The translations under genes and the position numbers were made by a program. Under the pieces are notes generated by a model that had not been told where the DNA came from, ran no database searches, and was given only the letters and a program-made list of their open reading frames with translations. Shown here piece by piece: positions 1 through 10,064 of a stretch of 64,000 nucleotides of DNA. This stretch comes from Mariniphaga sediminis (GTDB lineage: Bacteria; Bacteroidota; Bacteroidia; Bacteroidales; Prolixibacteraceae). Position 1 is the stretch's first letter. Every line of letters starts with the position of its first letter. The stretch spans positions 186,001 to 250,000 of the forward strand of contig NZ_QWET01000007.1 of the NCBI RefSeq assembly GCF_003573545.1, read 5' to 3'.

Positions 1-585
1 GTGGGTAACAAGCAATATGGTGGTGTACGGCAGTACATTCCACTAAAAGTGAACGCAGCGGGTGTAATGCCCATTATTTTTGCCCAGGCAATTATGATGG
101 TTCCTATTACCATTGTTGGCGTTGCAAACTCTGAAAACCTTAGTGGTGTTGCGGCTGCTTTATCTAACATCACTGGTTTTTGGTATAATTTTGTGCAGTT
201 CACGTTGGTAGTAGCCTTTACTTATTTTTATACGGCTATTACCGTCAATCCTACACAAATGGCAGAAGATATGAAGAAGAACGGTGGTTTTATACCCGGA
301 GTAAAACCCGGGAAAAAGACTGTTGAATTTCTTGATACAATTATGTCGCGGATAACACTTCCCGGTTCAATTTTCCTGGGAATTATTACTATTCTGCCGG
401 CATTTGCCATGCTTATGGGTATCAATCAGTCGTTCGCCTATTTTTACGGTGGAACCTCATTGCTTATCCTTGTCGGGGTTGTACTCGATACGCTGCAACA
501 GATTGAAAGCCACCTGTTGATGCGCCATTATGATGGTCTGACTAAATCGGGCCGTATTAAGGGCCGTGCCGGTGGAGGAATTTAA
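1..585 (+). CDS. secY: Preprotein translocase subunit SecY, C-terminal part (5' end outside window)
   Basis: This is the last 194 residues of the SecYEG channel subunit, which moves unfolded proteins across and into the inner membrane. The reading frame is open from base 1, so the gene starts before the window. Visible are hydrophobic helices, the NPTQMAEDMKKNGGFIPG segment (the conserved cytoplasmic loop of SecY), and the RGGG-like basic C-terminus ending GRIKGRAGGGI. It is the first of a run of translation genes in the order known from ribosomal operons. In many relatives map follows secY; here it does not, and a 155-bp gap with a promoter-like box leads to infA. Confidence 0.97.
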   Translation: MGNKQYGGVRQYIPLKVNAAGVMPIIFAQAIMMVPITIVGVANSENLSGVAAALSNITGFWYNFVQFTLVVAFTYFYTAITVNPTQMAEDMKKNGGFIPGVKPGKKTVEFLDTIMSRITLPGSIFLGIITILPAFAMLMGINQSFAYFYGGTSLLILVGVVLDTLQQIESHLLMRHYDGLTKSGRIKGRAGGGI

Positions 586-653
586 CGTAAACTGTTGTTG
601 TTCTTCTTTTTTAGGAGATGAAGTTGTAATTATGTAATGTGAAAAGCTTCTGT

Positions 654-661
654 TATCTTTG
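654..661 (+). promoter_or_regulatory. Bacteroidota -7 box in front of infA
   Basis: TATCTTTG matches the phylum's TAnnTTTG -7 element and lies 80 bp before infA, in the secY-infA gap. A TTG lies upstream at 611-630 but with spacing longer than usual, so only the -7 part is convincing. It suggests infA-rpmJ-rpsM-rpsK-rpsD-rpoA-rplQ can be transcribed apart from secY. Confidence 0.5.
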
Positions 662-740
662 CAATTTTAATTTAATAAGAAGTACAACAGAATTTTACAA
701 CAATAAAAGAGGATAAAATTTTTAAAGAGGTTAATTTTTT

Positions 741-962
741 ATGGCAAAACAGCCTTCGATTGAACAAGACGGAACAATTATAGAAGCATTGTCGAATGCA
801 ATGTTTCGTGTTGAACTGGAAAACGGTCACGTTATTACGGCTCATATTTCCGGGAAAATGCGAATGCACTACATTAAAATTTTGCCGGGAGATAAAGTAA
901 AAGTAGAAATGTCTCCTTATGATTTAACCAAAGGCAGGATTACGTTTCGGTACAAAAACTAA
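741..962 (+). CDS. infA: Translation initiation factor IF-1
   Basis: A 73-residue single OB-fold protein that binds the 30S A site during initiation with IF-2 and IF-3. The start [17 protein letters not shown] and the segments [20 protein letters not shown] and RITFRYK are the family signature, and length is normal. It is followed 11 bp later by rpmJ and heads the S13-S11-S4-RpoA-L17 run. Confidence 0.97.
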   Translation: MAKQPSIEQDGTIIEALSNAMFRVELENGHVITAHISGKMRMHYIKILPGDKVKVEMSPYDLTKGRITFRYKN

Positions 963-973
963 AGAACAAAAAA

Positions 974-1090
974 ATGAAAACGCGAGTTTCAGTAAAAAAG
1001 CGCAGTGCAGAATGTAAAATCGTTCGCCGGAAAGGGCGCTTGTATGTGATTAATAAAAAGAACCCGAAGTTTAAACAACGTCAGGGTTAA
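974..1090 (+). CDS. rpmJ: 50S ribosomal protein L36, zinc-free form
   Basis: A 38-residue protein from ATG 974 to TAA 1090, beginning [15 protein letters not shown] and ending KFKQRQG, the universal L36 tail. The zinc-ribbon form carries three Cys and one His; here only the Cys at residue 14 remains (Ser11, Asn27, Phe33 replace the others), so it is the zinc-independent type common in Bacteroidota. It lies between infA and rpsM as in other bacteria. Confidence 0.95.
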   Translation: MKTRVSVKKRSAECKIVRRKGRLYVINKKNPKFKQRQG

Positions 1091-1117
1091 TTTGAATTTG
1101 TGAAAAATTAATTTTAT

Positions 1118-1495
1118 ATGGCACGTATTGTAGGTGTTGATATTCCTAATAATAAAAGAGGTGAGATTGCCCTCACCTATATTTACGGCATTGGCCGCAG
1201 CAGGGCAAATACCATCCTTAAAGAAGCCGAAGTTGATCCGGAAATCAAAGTGCAAGACTGGACAGATGATCAGTTTGGTGCTATCCGGAAAGTAATCAAT
1301 GACCAGTTTAAAGTGGAAGGTGAACTTCGGTCGGAAGTGCAGATGAACATTAAGAGGCTTATGGATATTGGTTGTTACCGTGGCATACGCCACCGTATTG
1401 GTTTGCCGGTAAGAGGGCAAAGTACCAAGAATAATGCCCGCACCCGCAAAGGAAAGCGTAAGACTGTTGCGAACAAAAAAATGGCCACTAAATAA
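1118..1495 (+). CDS. rpsM: 30S ribosomal protein S13
   Basis: A 125-residue 30S head protein that contacts the P-site tRNA and the 50S subunit. [20 protein letters not shown], the helix-hairpin-helix YGIGRSRAN, and the basic tail [17 protein letters not shown] are diagnostic. Length is normal and it sits between rpmJ and rpsK in the conserved order. Confidence 0.97.
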   Translation: MARIVGVDIPNNKRGEIALTYIYGIGRSRANTILKEAEVDPEIKVQDWTDDQFGAIRKVINDQFKVEGELRSEVQMNIKRLMDIGCYRGIRHRIGLPVRGQSTKNNARTRKGKRKTVANKKMATK

Positions 1496-1507
1496 GGTAT
1501 TTGAGTT

Positions 1508-1897
1508 ATGGCAAAAAAGACAGGATCAAGTAAAAAGAGAGTGGTGGTGGTGGAAGCCAATGGTATGGCTCACGTGCACTCGTCTTTCAATAACATTATT
1601 ATTACGCTGACCAACATGAACGGCGAAGTCATTTCATGGTCTTCGGCTGGGAAAAAAGGTTTCCGTGGTTCCAAAAAGAACACACCTTATGCAGCTCAGG
1701 TAGCTTCAGAAGAGTGTGCCAAAACTGCGTATGACCTTGGATTAAGGAAAGTGAAAGTGTTTGTAAAAGGGCCGGGTAATGGTCGTGAATCGGCTATCAG
1801 GTCGCTTGCCACTGTGGGGCTTCAGGTAACTGAAATTGTTGACGTGACCCCATTGCCACACAATGGTTGCAGGCCACCTAAAAGACGACGTGTTTAA
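1508..1897 (+). CDS. rpsK: 30S ribosomal protein S11
   Basis: A 129-residue platform protein of the 30S subunit near the mRNA exit. The conserved core [31 protein letters not shown] and [14 protein letters not shown] and the tail [13 protein letters not shown] are present. It follows rpsM by 12 bp and precedes rpsD by 18 bp in one transcription unit. Confidence 0.97.
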   Translation: MAKKTGSSKKRVVVVEANGMAHVHSSFNNIIITLTNMNGEVISWSSAGKKGFRGSKKNTPYAAQVASEECAKTAYDLGLRKVKVFVKGPGNGRESAIRSLATVGLQVTEIVDVTPLPHNGCRPPKRRRV

Positions 1898-1915
1898 TTT
1901 TAAAACGAAAAGGTA

Positions 1916-2524
1916 ATGGCGAGATACAGAGGACCAAAATCTAAAATTGCCCGTAAATTCGGTGAACCTATTTTCGGCCCCGATAAAGTTTTTGAACATA
2001 AAAATTATCCTCCGGGAATGCACGGGATGTCAGCCCGAAGGAGAAAAGTTTCAGAATACGGGCTTCAGCTTAAAGAAAAGCAAAAGGCTAAATATACTTA
2101 TGGCGTTCTGGAAAGACAATTCAGAAAGCTGTTTGAAAAAGCGAATTCAGCACCTGGTATTACCGGCGAAATTCTGCTTCAGTTACTCGAGTCGAGGCTC
2201 GACAATGTAGTTTATCGTCTGGGAATTGCCAAAACAAGGGATGCTGCCCGTCAGTTTGTTTCGCACAAACACATTGTTGTAAACGGAAAGGTAGTAAACA
2301 TTCCTTCATTTTTGGTTAAACCCGGAGACATCGTTGGTGTCAGGGAAAAATCAAAAGCTATGGAAGAAATTACCGACTCATTACATTCACGCCGGAGTAC
2401 TCGCTATGAGTGGCTGGAATGGGACCAGGACCAAATGGCCGGAAAGTTCCTGAACATTCCCGAGCGTGAAGAAATACCTGAAAACATCAAAGAACAACTT
2501 ATCGTAGAGTTGTATTCAAAATAA
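1916..2524 (+). CDS. rpsD: 30S ribosomal protein S4, zinc-free form
   Basis: A 202-residue 16S rRNA-binding assembly protein. The N-terminus [17 protein letters not shown] lacks the Cys cluster of zinc-binding S4, so this is the C-minus form. The S4 RNA-binding domain spans about residues 92-155 ([31 protein letters not shown]). It lies between rpsK and rpoA as expected. Confidence 0.97.
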   Translation: MARYRGPKSKIARKFGEPIFGPDKVFEHKNYPPGMHGMSARRRKVSEYGLQLKEKQKAKYTYGVLERQFRKLFEKANSAPGITGEILLQLLESRLDNVVYRLGIAKTRDAARQFVSHKHIVVNGKVVNIPSFLVKPGDIVGVREKSKAMEEITDSLHSRRSTRYEWLEWDQDQMAGKFLNIPEREEIPENIKEQLIVELYSK

Positions 2525-2542
2525 ATTTTACTTAAGGTTATT

Positions 2543-3535
2543 ATGGCAATATTAGCATTCCAAAAGCCCGACAAGGTGATAATGATAGAGTCCGATGACA
2601 AATTCGGTAAATTCGAGTTTCGTCCGTTGGAACCTGGTTACGGTATTACAATTGGTAATGCCTTGCGTCGTATCCTGTTATCATCGCTCGAGGGATATGC
2701 GATCTCCACTGTGAAAATAGAAGGAGTCGAACATGAATTTTCTACGATTAAAGGAGTTATTGAAGATGTAACAGACATTATCCTTAATCTTAAGCAGGTT
2801 CGGTTTAAAAACGAGGTGGAAGATTTCGAAAGTGAAAAGGTGACGGTAACCATTTCGGGACAGGAAGAATTTACCGCCGGCGACATCAACAAGTTTATGA
2901 CCGGTTTCAGGGTTCTGAATCCAGACCTTGTTGTTTGCCGTATGGAACCCGATGTAAAGCTTCAAATGGAACTCACCATCGGAAAAGGACGTGGCTATGT
3001 TCCTGCTGTGGAAAACAAGCCTGTTGAAACCGAATTTGGGTTAATTCCTATCGATTCAATCTATACCCCTATTAAAAAGGTGAAATATGGGGTTGAGAAC
3101 TTCAGGGTGGAACAAAAAACCGACTACGAAAAATTGGTTCTGGAAATTACTACCGATGGCTCCATTCTTCCGAAAGACGCTTTGAAAGAAGCTGCCAAAA
3201 TCCTTATTTATCATTTGATGTTGTTCTCCGATGAGAAAATTACCATTGATTCGGATGAAAAGTTTGCAAATGAAGAATTCGACGAAGAAGTGTTGCACAT
3301 GCGTCAGCTACTCAAAACCAAACTGGTCGATCTCGACCTTTCGGTAAGGGCGCTGAACTGTCTCAAGGCAGCCGATGTGGATTCACTGGGCGATTTGGTA
3401 ACATACAACCGGAACGATTTGCTGAAGTTCAGGAATTTTGGTAAAAAATCGCTCACAGAACTGGATGATCTTCTCGATAACATGGGGTTGAGCTTTGGAA
3501 TGGACATTAGTAAGTATAAACTGGACAAGGAGTAA
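2543..3535 (+). CDS. rpoA: DNA-directed RNA polymerase subunit alpha
   Basis: A 330-residue RNA polymerase subunit that dimerises to nucleate core assembly; its C-terminal domain contacts activators and upstream DNA. The N-terminal assembly domain has [24 protein letters not shown]. The C-terminal helical domain (about 255-325) carries [22 protein letters not shown] and [11 protein letters not shown]. Normal length; 5 bp before rplQ. Confidence 0.98.
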   Translation: MAILAFQKPDKVIMIESDDKFGKFEFRPLEPGYGITIGNALRRILLSSLEGYAISTVKIEGVEHEFSTIKGVIEDVTDIILNLKQVRFKNEVEDFESEKVTVTISGQEEFTAGDINKFMTGFRVLNPDLVVCRMEPDVKLQMELTIGKGRGYVPAVENKPVETEFGLIPIDSIYTPIKKVKYGVENFRVEQKTDYEKLVLEITTDGSILPKDALKEAAKILIYHLMLFSDEKITIDSDEKFANEEFDEEVLHMRQLLKTKLVDLDLSVRALNCLKAADVDSLGDLVTYNRNDLLKFRNFGKKSLTELDDLLDNMGLSFGMDISKYKLDKE

Positions 3536-3540
3536 AGGCA

Positions 3541-4197
3541 ATGAGACACAATAAGAAATTCAATCATTTAGGACGGACCAGTTCGCATCGTAAAGCTATG
3601 CTGGCTAATATGGCCAGCTCGCTTATTGAGAGCAAACGCATTAGCACTACTTTGGCTAAGGCGAAGGCGTTGCGTACTTATGTGGAACCGTTAATTACCA
3701 AAGCTAAAGACGATACTACGCATTCGCGCAGGGTTGTTTTCAGCCATCTTCAGAATAAAAATGCTGTTTCGGAACTATTCCGTGATGTGGCTGTGAAAGT
3801 GGCAGACCGTCCCGGAGGGTACACCCGTATTTTGCGTACCGGTAACCGCCTGGGAGATAATGCCGAAATGTGCATTATTGAATTGGTGGATTACAATGAA
3901 GCTATGCTGACTTCAACTGAAGAAGCTGCTAAGCCAAAACGTCGTCGTTCACGTCGGGGTGGTAAAAAAGAGGAGGCACCTGCTGCTGAAGCTGCAAAGC
4001 AGGCAAAACCAGTTGCTGAAAAAGAATCAGCTACTGCAGAAGCGGAAGAAGTAAAAGCAGTAGAGGATGTTCAGCCGGTAGAAGAAACCGAAGAAAAGGC
4101 AGAAGCCGAAGTAAAATCGGAAGCGTCTGCTGAAGCTGAGGCCGAAGAGAAACCAGCTGATGAGGCTTCTGAAGAAGACAAAAAGAAAGAAGAATAG
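3541..4197 (+). CDS. rplQ: 50S ribosomal protein L17 with long acidic Ala/Glu/Lys tail
   Basis: A 50S protein near the exit tunnel. Residues 1 to about 122 are the normal L17 core ([42 protein letters not shown]). After a basic [10 protein letters not shown] stretch comes a low-complexity tail of about 85 residues rich in Ala, Glu and Lys, giving 218 residues instead of about 120 in E. coli. Bacteroidota L17 is often extended, but the length of this tail is noteworthy. It ends the operon just before a terminator. Confidence 0.96.
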   Translation: MRHNKKFNHLGRTSSHRKAMLANMASSLIESKRISTTLAKAKALRTYVEPLITKAKDDTTHSRRVVFSHLQNKNAVSELFRDVAVKVADRPGGYTRILRTGNRLGDNAEMCIIELVDYNEAMLTSTEEAAKPKRRRSRRGGKKEEAPAAEAAKQAKPVAEKESATAEAEEVKAVEDVQPVEETEEKAEAEVKSEASAEAEAEEKPADEASEEDKKKEE

Positions 4198-4215
4198 GAA
4201 TTTATTCGATATTTC

Positions 4216-4250
4216 AAAAAAAAACCGATCGGTAACGACCGGTTTTTTTT
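4216..4250 (+). terminator. Rho-independent terminator after rplQ
   Basis: The stem AAAACCGATCG (4221-4231) pairs with CGACCGGTTTT (4236-4246) with one mismatch around a GTAA loop. It is followed by a run of T. It closes the ribosomal operon 18 bp after the rplQ stop. Confidence 0.9.
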
Positions 4251-4351
4251 GTGCCTGTATTTTTTTATACTGCCATTTCCGCATTATATTTTCGTTGGTT
4301 TGTTTTTTGATGCATACATATTTTACCTAATTTTGAATAGGAAGGAAAATT

Positions 4352-6559
4352 ATGACAGAACAAGAAATTAAAAACAGATATGCGGAAATTTGTAATAACC
4401 TTGCAGCGCGGAGGCTAAAACCGGCATTTGACCTGCTTGGAAAACTCATTTCTGAAAACGGCCTTGGTGTTTACAACGATGAGTATCATAACCTGGAAGA
4501 AACCTACCACTTTATGCTAAAATATACGGTTGAGGGTATCCAGGATCCTGAACGGCAAAAGGTTTACCGAAAATTGATTGTTTCGGTTTTTGAGCTGACC
4601 GACCTCGTAAACGAAGCGTTGCGTATGAGGTTTTCTCCTTCGGTAGAGTATGAAAAAAAGCGGATTTTTAAAGATACTTTTATCCCTGATTTTTCGAATT
4701 ATCTGGCCGAACTCGAAAACTTTTACATGCTGGATGAGGCGCCGTCGGATGAAGTAGCTTCTCTGGAGGCAGCCCAAAATCATCAGCAAAAAGTACGCAG
4801 GTTATTTTATCACGTATGGTTTCGCGACAAATTGACATCAGAGGAGGAAGAGGCATTGCGCACCTTTTTAATGAGTCCGGTAGTGCTTGTTGCCTACAAG
4901 TCATTTATGGTTACTGCCTTAACCCTTAGTCTTCAACGATTCTTCGACAAAAAAAAGTTTACCCTGCTGTTCGATGCATACGATTTGGAAGAGGCTGAAA
5001 CAGGCCAGCGTGCATTGGTCGGACTACTCATCAATTTTTATAAATATGATGAGCGTATGCCTTTTTATCCTGCGGTTACAGGCAGATTGAAAATATTGAA
5101 TGAAAATCCGGAATTCAAACGCAATCTCGAACGGATTATCGTACAATTCATTCGTAGCAAGGAGACAGAAAAATTGCAACAGCGGATTCGGGATGAAATT
5201 CTTCCGGAAATGATAAAGATAAGCCCGAATTTAAAAGATAAAATTAACCTTGACAGTTTGATGGAAGAAGGTCTTTCCGAAGATCGAAACCCGGATTGGG
5301 AAGAGATTTTTAAAGATTCTCCGGAGTTAATGGATAAGATGGAAGAATTTTCGGAACTGCAAATGGAAGGTGCCGATGTATTTATGGGATCTTTTGCCAT
5401 GCTGAAATCGTTTCCGTTTTATGCTGAAATGGGGAATTGGTTTATGCCGTTTTTTCCTGAAAACCCTGAAATTTCCAGTGCATTGGATGTAACCGATGAA
5501 ATAAACATTCAACTGATGGAAGCTATTCGCCGGGCTCCAATTCTATGTAATTCCGATAAATATTCTTTCTGTTTCAGCATTCAAAGTCTGCCCAATGAGA
5601 ACCGCGAGTTTATGACACAGGGTATTAAAGCTGAAATGGATCAGTTGAAGGAACTGGAGCATGACGAAGAGCTGACGCAGCCGGGACGCATGGCAGAATT
5701 TATTTCCAATCAGTACATTCAGGATCTGTACCGCTTTTATAAACTGTTTCCGCGAAGGGGGGATTTCGAGGATATTTTTAACTGGCGGTTTGATTTTTAT
5801 AATAAAATTGCTTTGGGTGACATACTGAAAGAAGATCCGAAGGTTTTGAAAAATATAGCCGAATACTATTTTGCCAAAAATCACTTCCAGGAAGCATCCG
5901 AGATTTTTGAACATCTTCTGGAACAAAAGAAAACCGGCGAACTATACCAAAAAACCGCTTTTTGTTATCAAAAAACAGGCGACTTTGAAAAAGCATTGGA
6001 GGGCTATCTAAAGGCTGATTTGTACGATATTAATAAGATTTGGAATCTCAAAAAAATAGCCTTGTGCTACCGAAACCTGAAGCAGCCGGCCAAAGCACTG
6101 GAATATTACCAGGCTGCCGAAAAAATGGATCCTGAGAGCCTCAATAACCTGCTCAATATCGGACATTGCTTTCTGGAGCTGGATGAGTTTGACGAAGCAC
6201 TTAAATGTTATTTCAAAGTGGAATACCTGGCTCCCGGAAATAAAAAGGTGTGGCGCCCCATTGCGTGGTGTTCCTTTTTAACGGGTAAAAAAGAGCAGGC
6301 TGAAAAATATTTCCTGAAGTTGGTTGGGGATGCACCCAACAAACACGACTTTATGAATATGGGGCACGTACAATGGAGCCTTGGCAGCCGGAAAGAAGCG
6401 CTTGATTATTACCAAAAATCTATTTCAAAAGACGGGTTTTCCGAAACGGAATTTTTGGAAGTTTTTGAAGAAGATTTATTTCATCTTCTTGACCAGGGAG
6501 TAGATAAAGATGATGTTCCGATTATGCTTGACCAGTTGAGGTATTTTTTGGAGGAGTAA
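4352..6559 (+). CDS. Tetratricopeptide-repeat protein, function unknown
   Basis: A 735-residue cytoplasmic-looking protein without signal peptide or membrane helices. Residues about 505-700 form at least five tetratricopeptide repeats (for example GDFEKALEGYLKADLYD, KQPAKALEYYQAAEKMDP, DEFDEALKCYFKVEYLAP), a protein-protein interaction scaffold. The first 500 residues are helical and acidic, with no domain I recognise. It stands alone between the ribosomal operon and a convergent esterase gene. Similar TPR proteins occur widely in Bacteroidales; no function can be assigned. Confidence 0.85.
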   Translation: MTEQEIKNRYAEICNNLAARRLKPAFDLLGKLISENGLGVYNDEYHNLEETYHFMLKYTVEGIQDPERQKVYRKLIVSVFELTDLVNEALRMRFSPSVEYEKKRIFKDTFIPDFSNYLAELENFYMLDEAPSDEVASLEAAQNHQQKVRRLFYHVWFRDKLTSEEEEALRTFLMSPVVLVAYKSFMVTALTLSLQRFFDKKKFTLLFDAYDLEEAETGQRALVGLLINFYKYDERMPFYPAVTGRLKILNENPEFKRNLERIIVQFIRSKETEKLQQRIRDEILPEMIKISPNLKDKINLDSLMEEGLSEDRNPDWEEIFKDSPELMDKMEEFSELQMEGADVFMGSFAMLKSFPFYAEMGNWFMPFFPENPEISSALDVTDEINIQLMEAIRRAPILCNSDKYSFCFSIQSLPNENREFMTQGIKAEMDQLKELEHDEELTQPGRMAEFISNQYIQDLYRFYKLFPRRGDFEDIFNWRFDFYNKIALGDILKEDPKVLKNIAEYYFAKNHFQEASEIFEHLLEQKKTGELYQKTAFCYQKTGDFEKALEGYLKADLYDINKIWNLKKIALCYRNLKQPAKALEYYQAAEKMDPESLNNLLNIGHCFLELDEFDEALKCYFKVEYLAPGNKKVWRPIAWCSFLTGKKEQAEKYFLKLVGDAPNKHDFMNMGHVQWSLGSRKEALDYYQKSISKDGFSETEFLEVFEEDLFHLLDQGVDKDDVPIMLDQLRYFLEE

Positions 6560-6627
6560 TTTGAGGGATCGGATAAAATAAGCCAGTAATAATTGTGAAA
6601 ATGTATTTGGACAAGTAAAAAGAACAA

Positions 6628-8151
6628 CTACTTTTTTTGTGTTTTTTCCTTTATCTGGCTTAACACAGTTCTTTCGTTGTAGCCATTGCAATGCCCTTGC
6701 ATTGGTTCAAAAATAATGGTGACATCCGATTCCGGATTTTTCATTTTTTGCAACATTTCATCAAATGCACGCAAGGCGGGGTTCAGGTAAAAGTTATCCA
6801 TGTCGCCCATCCATATCCAGATTTTACCCTGAATTTTAGGGCCGATTGTTTCCCAGTTGTTTTCTACATATTGCTTCAAGTCGTATTTCCGCCAATGTTC
6901 AGCTACCTCGTTGTCTATTTCCCCGGTTTGTGGATGAAACAACGGTTTGGGAAGACCTCCTTTCCCTTTTGGACTGAACAGGGCTGTAAATGCACTGAAT
7001 TGTCCGCCTGAAGTATTGTAAGCATTGTTCCATCCCAATACATTTTCAAAATGGATAAAATCTTTTTGTGAAACAGTTGGCTCTCCAGACGTCTTCCGGA
7101 CAATAGGACGCAGGTAACCATATTCATTTACATAGGCGTTTTCATCGTTGTAAATATTTATCAACTGAAAGTTTTCAAAGTCCACCGGGTCGGGACTGTA
7201 AGAAAAGCATCCTCCAAAAAAATCGGGATAAAACAGTTGCAGCGCCAGTGAAACCCATCCGCCGGTGCTGCAGCCGTCCAGAAAACGTGATTCCGGGGTT
7301 CCCATTCCCCTGAAACGGTTCTCAATATAGGGAATCAGTTCCTCAATCAGGGCTGTTCCATAAGGACCGCTGTTGTCTGAATCAAGTTGGTAACAATCTC
7401 CAAAAGGCCCGTTGCCATCCAGGAAAACATTGATAATTTGAAGCGCGTCATCTGATTCCCACCAATCCATAAAGTTTTTATCCCACTTTACAAACTGATT
7501 GGCCCGGGTATAGCGTCCTCCGTAACCCGCAATATTGTACCGTACCGGAAATTTCCTGTCCGGCTCTTCGAAAAAACGGGAAGGGAGTAAAACAGCAGCT
7601 TTCATACGCACCTCTTTTTTCCACCATTTGGAAAGCACCCGGCTCTTAAAATCCACTTCGTGCAAAAGAGGATGTTCTTCCAGTTTTTCTGATTCAGTCC
7701 TAAATTTCAGCGGAAGATCCAACTGGTAGTTTTCAGAAAGATTTATCCGTACCGACTCACTGTATAAATTTCCCGGATCGTCGATGCCGGCTCCGTGTAG
7801 ATTTTGATCCCATAAAACCTGTACTGTATATCTTCCTTCCGGTAACTGCCCGAGAGAAACTTCTACCGATTTTGTGAGTTCGGACGACGCATCGAAGGTG
7901 AAAATTTTATCGGCCTCCCATTTTTTTATCGTAGCCGCAAAAATTTTATTTCCTTTTGAGGGCCAGGTATTTTTTCGGGGTTGATCCATGGAACTTTCGC
8001 TCACAAAAAGAAAAATACGCCCGGTGGAATGAAAGTCTTCTTTTACTTCTTCCGAAATCCATGTTTTTACAGAAAGTGAATGAGTTTGAGCTCCAACCAG
8101 GGAAAGAGTGGCGGATAGTATGGCGAGGAAAATAAACAGCAGTCTCTTCAT
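6628..8151 (-). CDS. Exported alpha/beta-hydrolase, putative esterase family
   Basis: A 507-residue secreted hydrolase. MKRLLFIFLAILSATLSLVGA is a signal peptide. An N-terminal domain of about 150 residues precedes an esterase-D-like (putative esterase) domain at about 165-480. The nucleophile motif is DGCSTGGW (G-x-S-x-G, Ser near 293); an Asp in GDMDNFYL and a His in MQGHCNGY are likely charge-relay residues. The substrate is unknown; the family includes feruloyl and acetylxylan esterases. It is monocistronic, with a TACATTTG box at 8205-8212 upstream on the minus strand. Confidence 0.85.
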   Translation of the reverse strand: MKRLLFIFLAILSATLSLVGAQTHSLSVKTWISEEVKEDFHSTGRIFLFVSESSMDQPRKNTWPSKGNKIFAATIKKWEADKIFTFDASSELTKSVEVSLGQLPEGRYTVQVLWDQNLHGAGIDDPGNLYSESVRINLSENYQLDLPLKFRTESEKLEEHPLLHEVDFKSRVLSKWWKKEVRMKAAVLLPSRFFEEPDRKFPVRYNIAGYGGRYTRANQFVKWDKNFMDWWESDDALQIINVFLDGNGPFGDCYQLDSDNSGPYGTALIEELIPYIENRFRGMGTPESRFLDGCSTGGWVSLALQLFYPDFFGGCFSYSPDPVDFENFQLINIYNDENAYVNEYGYLRPIVRKTSGEPTVSQKDFIHFENVLGWNNAYNTSGGQFSAFTALFSPKGKGGLPKPLFHPQTGEIDNEVAEHWRKYDLKQYVENNWETIGPKIQGKIWIWMGDMDNFYLNPALRAFDEMLQKMKNPESDVTIIFEPMQGHCNGYNERTVLSQIKEKTQKK

Positions 8152-8204
8152 ATTTTCTTTTTCTGATAGATTTTAAAAGTAATAATAATCTGCATTTCTT
8201 TTGT

Positions 8205-8212
8205 CAAATGTA
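8205..8212 (-). promoter_or_regulatory. Bacteroidota -7 box for the esterase gene
   Basis: On the minus strand the bases read TACATTTG, matching TAnnTTTG, about 54 bp before the esterase ATG. No clear TTG -33 element is at the usual distance, so this is tentative. Confidence 0.35.
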
Positions 8213-8275
8213 TGAAAAGTCTGTTAATCCTGACAGTAAACTGAATTTCCTCAAAAATGGAACAGGGAATAGTTT

Positions 8276-8283
8276 TATCTTTG
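8276..8283 (+). promoter_or_regulatory. Bacteroidota -7 box for fumarase
   Basis: TATCTTTG fits the TAnnTTTG element and ends 27 bp before the fumarase ATG, giving a short leader. A good -33 TTG is not visible. Confidence 0.5.
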
Positions 8284-8310
8284 CCGTAAAGAAAATTTAA
8301 ATCAACAGAA

Positions 8311-9915
8311 ATGACAGATTTTAAATACCAAAAGCCCTTTCCTATTTTGAAAGATGATACTCCTTACCGGTTACTTACCAAAGATTATGTTTCCGTTACA
8401 GAATGTGACGGACGTACAATTTTGAAGGTAGCTCCTGAAGGACTTGAGTTGCTTGCCCGCGAGGCATTTACAGATGTTTCTTTTTATTTGCGTGCAACCC
8501 ATTTGAAAAAACTGGCCGATATTCTGCAAGATCCGGAAGCTACCGATAATGACCGGTTTGTGGCTCACACGATGTTGTTGAACCAGGTAGTTTCTGCCGA
8601 AGGTGAATTGCCTACCTGTCAGGATACCGGGACTGCCATTGTAGTAGGGAAAAAAGGGGAAAATGTATTTACCGGCGTGAATGATGCCAAACACTTGTCG
8701 CAGGGAATTTATAATACGTACGACGAGAAAAATCTGAGGTACTCACAGGTGGTCCCGTTTTCCATGTTTACGGAAAAAAATACCGGAACCAACCTGCCGG
8801 CTCAGATCGATATTTATGCGGAGGAAGGGAACAGCTATGAGTTTCTATTCATTACCAAAGGCGGTGGATCCGGTAATAAAACTTTTTTGTACCAGCAAAC
8901 CAAATCGTTGTTGACAGAGGAAAACCTGACTAAATTTGTTCAGGAAAAGATTTATGATTTAGGTACTTCTGCCTGTCCGCCTTATCACCTGGCGCTGGTT
9001 ATTGGCGGTACTTCTGCGGAAGCTACTCTGGCAGCAGTGAAAAAAGCCTCAGCTGGTTATTACGATAATTTGCCTACTGAAGGCAATGAAGGAGGACAGG
9101 CATTCCGTGATTTGGAATGGGAAAAGAAAGTAGAGGAAATTTGCCGGAAGAGTGGTATTGGCGCTCAGTTTGGCGGGAAATATTTTGTACATGATGTGCG
9201 CGTAATTCGTTTGCCCCGGCATGCCGCTTCGTGCCCTGTTGGTTTGGGGGTGAGTTGCAGCGCCGACCGAAATATTAAAGCTAAAATTACTTCTGACGGG
9301 ATTTTCCTTGAAGAGCTGGAGAAAAATCCGGCCCGATTCCTTCCCAAAGAAGCGCCGCACCTGCAGCCAGCAGTAGATATTGATCTTGACCAGCCGATGG
9401 AAGATATTTTGAAGGAACTTTCAAAATATCCGGTGAAAACCCGTCTGAACCTGAAGGGAACCTTGATCGTTGCACGTGATATTGCCCATGCACAAATCAA
9501 AAAAATGATCGATGATGGTAAACCGATGCCTGACTATTTTAAAAATCACCCCGTGTATTACGCCGGACCTGCTAAAACACCAAAAGGAATGCCTAGCGGG
9601 AGTTTTGGCCCTACCACTGCCGGAAGGATGGATCCTTATGTGGATGAATTTATGCAACACGGTGGTTCGATGGTGATGCTGGCAAAAGGGAATCGTTCGC
9701 AGCAGGTAACCGATGCCTGTGAAAAACATGGTGGTTTTTATCTTGGCTCAATTGGCGGACCGGCGGCTATTCTGGCCCGCAACAGTATTAAATCGGTGGA
9801 AGTAATCGATTTTCCAGAGCTGGGAATGGAAGCAGTGAGAAAGATTAAAGTAGAGAATTTCCCTGCATTTATTATTGTCGATAACAAAGGCAATGATTTT
9901 TTTAAGCAGTTATAA
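8311..9915 (+). CDS. fumA: Class I fumarate hydratase (iron-sulfur, oxygen sensitive)
   Basis: A 534-residue enzyme that interconverts fumarate and malate in the TCA cycle or in anaerobic succinate formation. The three [4Fe-4S] ligands are visible as Cys in [12 protein letters not shown] (about 103), [12 protein letters not shown] (about 223) and [13 protein letters not shown] (about 312). The C-terminal half has the beta domain ([28 protein letters not shown]). Full length as in E. coli FumA/FumB. The class I type fits an anaerobic or microaerobic lifestyle. It has its own promoter. Confidence 0.95.
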   Translation: MTDFKYQKPFPILKDDTPYRLLTKDYVSVTECDGRTILKVAPEGLELLAREAFTDVSFYLRATHLKKLADILQDPEATDNDRFVAHTMLLNQVVSAEGELPTCQDTGTAIVVGKKGENVFTGVNDAKHLSQGIYNTYDEKNLRYSQVVPFSMFTEKNTGTNLPAQIDIYAEEGNSYEFLFITKGGGSGNKTFLYQQTKSLLTEENLTKFVQEKIYDLGTSACPPYHLALVIGGTSAEATLAAVKKASAGYYDNLPTEGNEGGQAFRDLEWEKKVEEICRKSGIGAQFGGKYFVHDVRVIRLPRHAASCPVGLGVSCSADRNIKAKITSDGIFLEELEKNPARFLPKEAPHLQPAVDIDLDQPMEDILKELSKYPVKTRLNLKGTLIVARDIAHAQIKKMIDDGKPMPDYFKNHPVYYAGPAKTPKGMPSGSFGPTTAGRMDPYVDEFMQHGGSMVMLAKGNRSQQVTDACEKHGGFYLGSIGGPAAILARNSIKSVEVIDFPELGMEAVRKIKVENFPAFIIVDNKGNDFFKQL

Positions 9916-10026
9916 AAGGAGCCGGGTGCCGGAGTCTCTTAAAACGTGATACGTTGGATCCACACCTCCATTTGAGCAAATTCTATTCTTTTCCAGGCTC
10001 CGCATAGGCAATGGAGCTTTGGGGCA

Positions 10027-10064
10027 TAAAACTTTCAAGGATTTTAAATCCTTGAAAGTTTTTA
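10027..10064. terminator. Bidirectional terminator between fumarase and a membrane-protein gene
   Basis: A perfect long inverted repeat (AAACTTTCAAGGATT pairing with AATCCTTGAAAGTTT) with T-runs on both strands. It overlaps the stop codon of the converging minus-strand gene and so can end both transcripts. It is 110 bp from the fumarase stop. Confidence 0.85.

Noticed and set aside
989-1420. A 143-residue minus-strand frame across rpmJ and rpsM
   Set aside because: It is the complement of conserved ribosomal genes.
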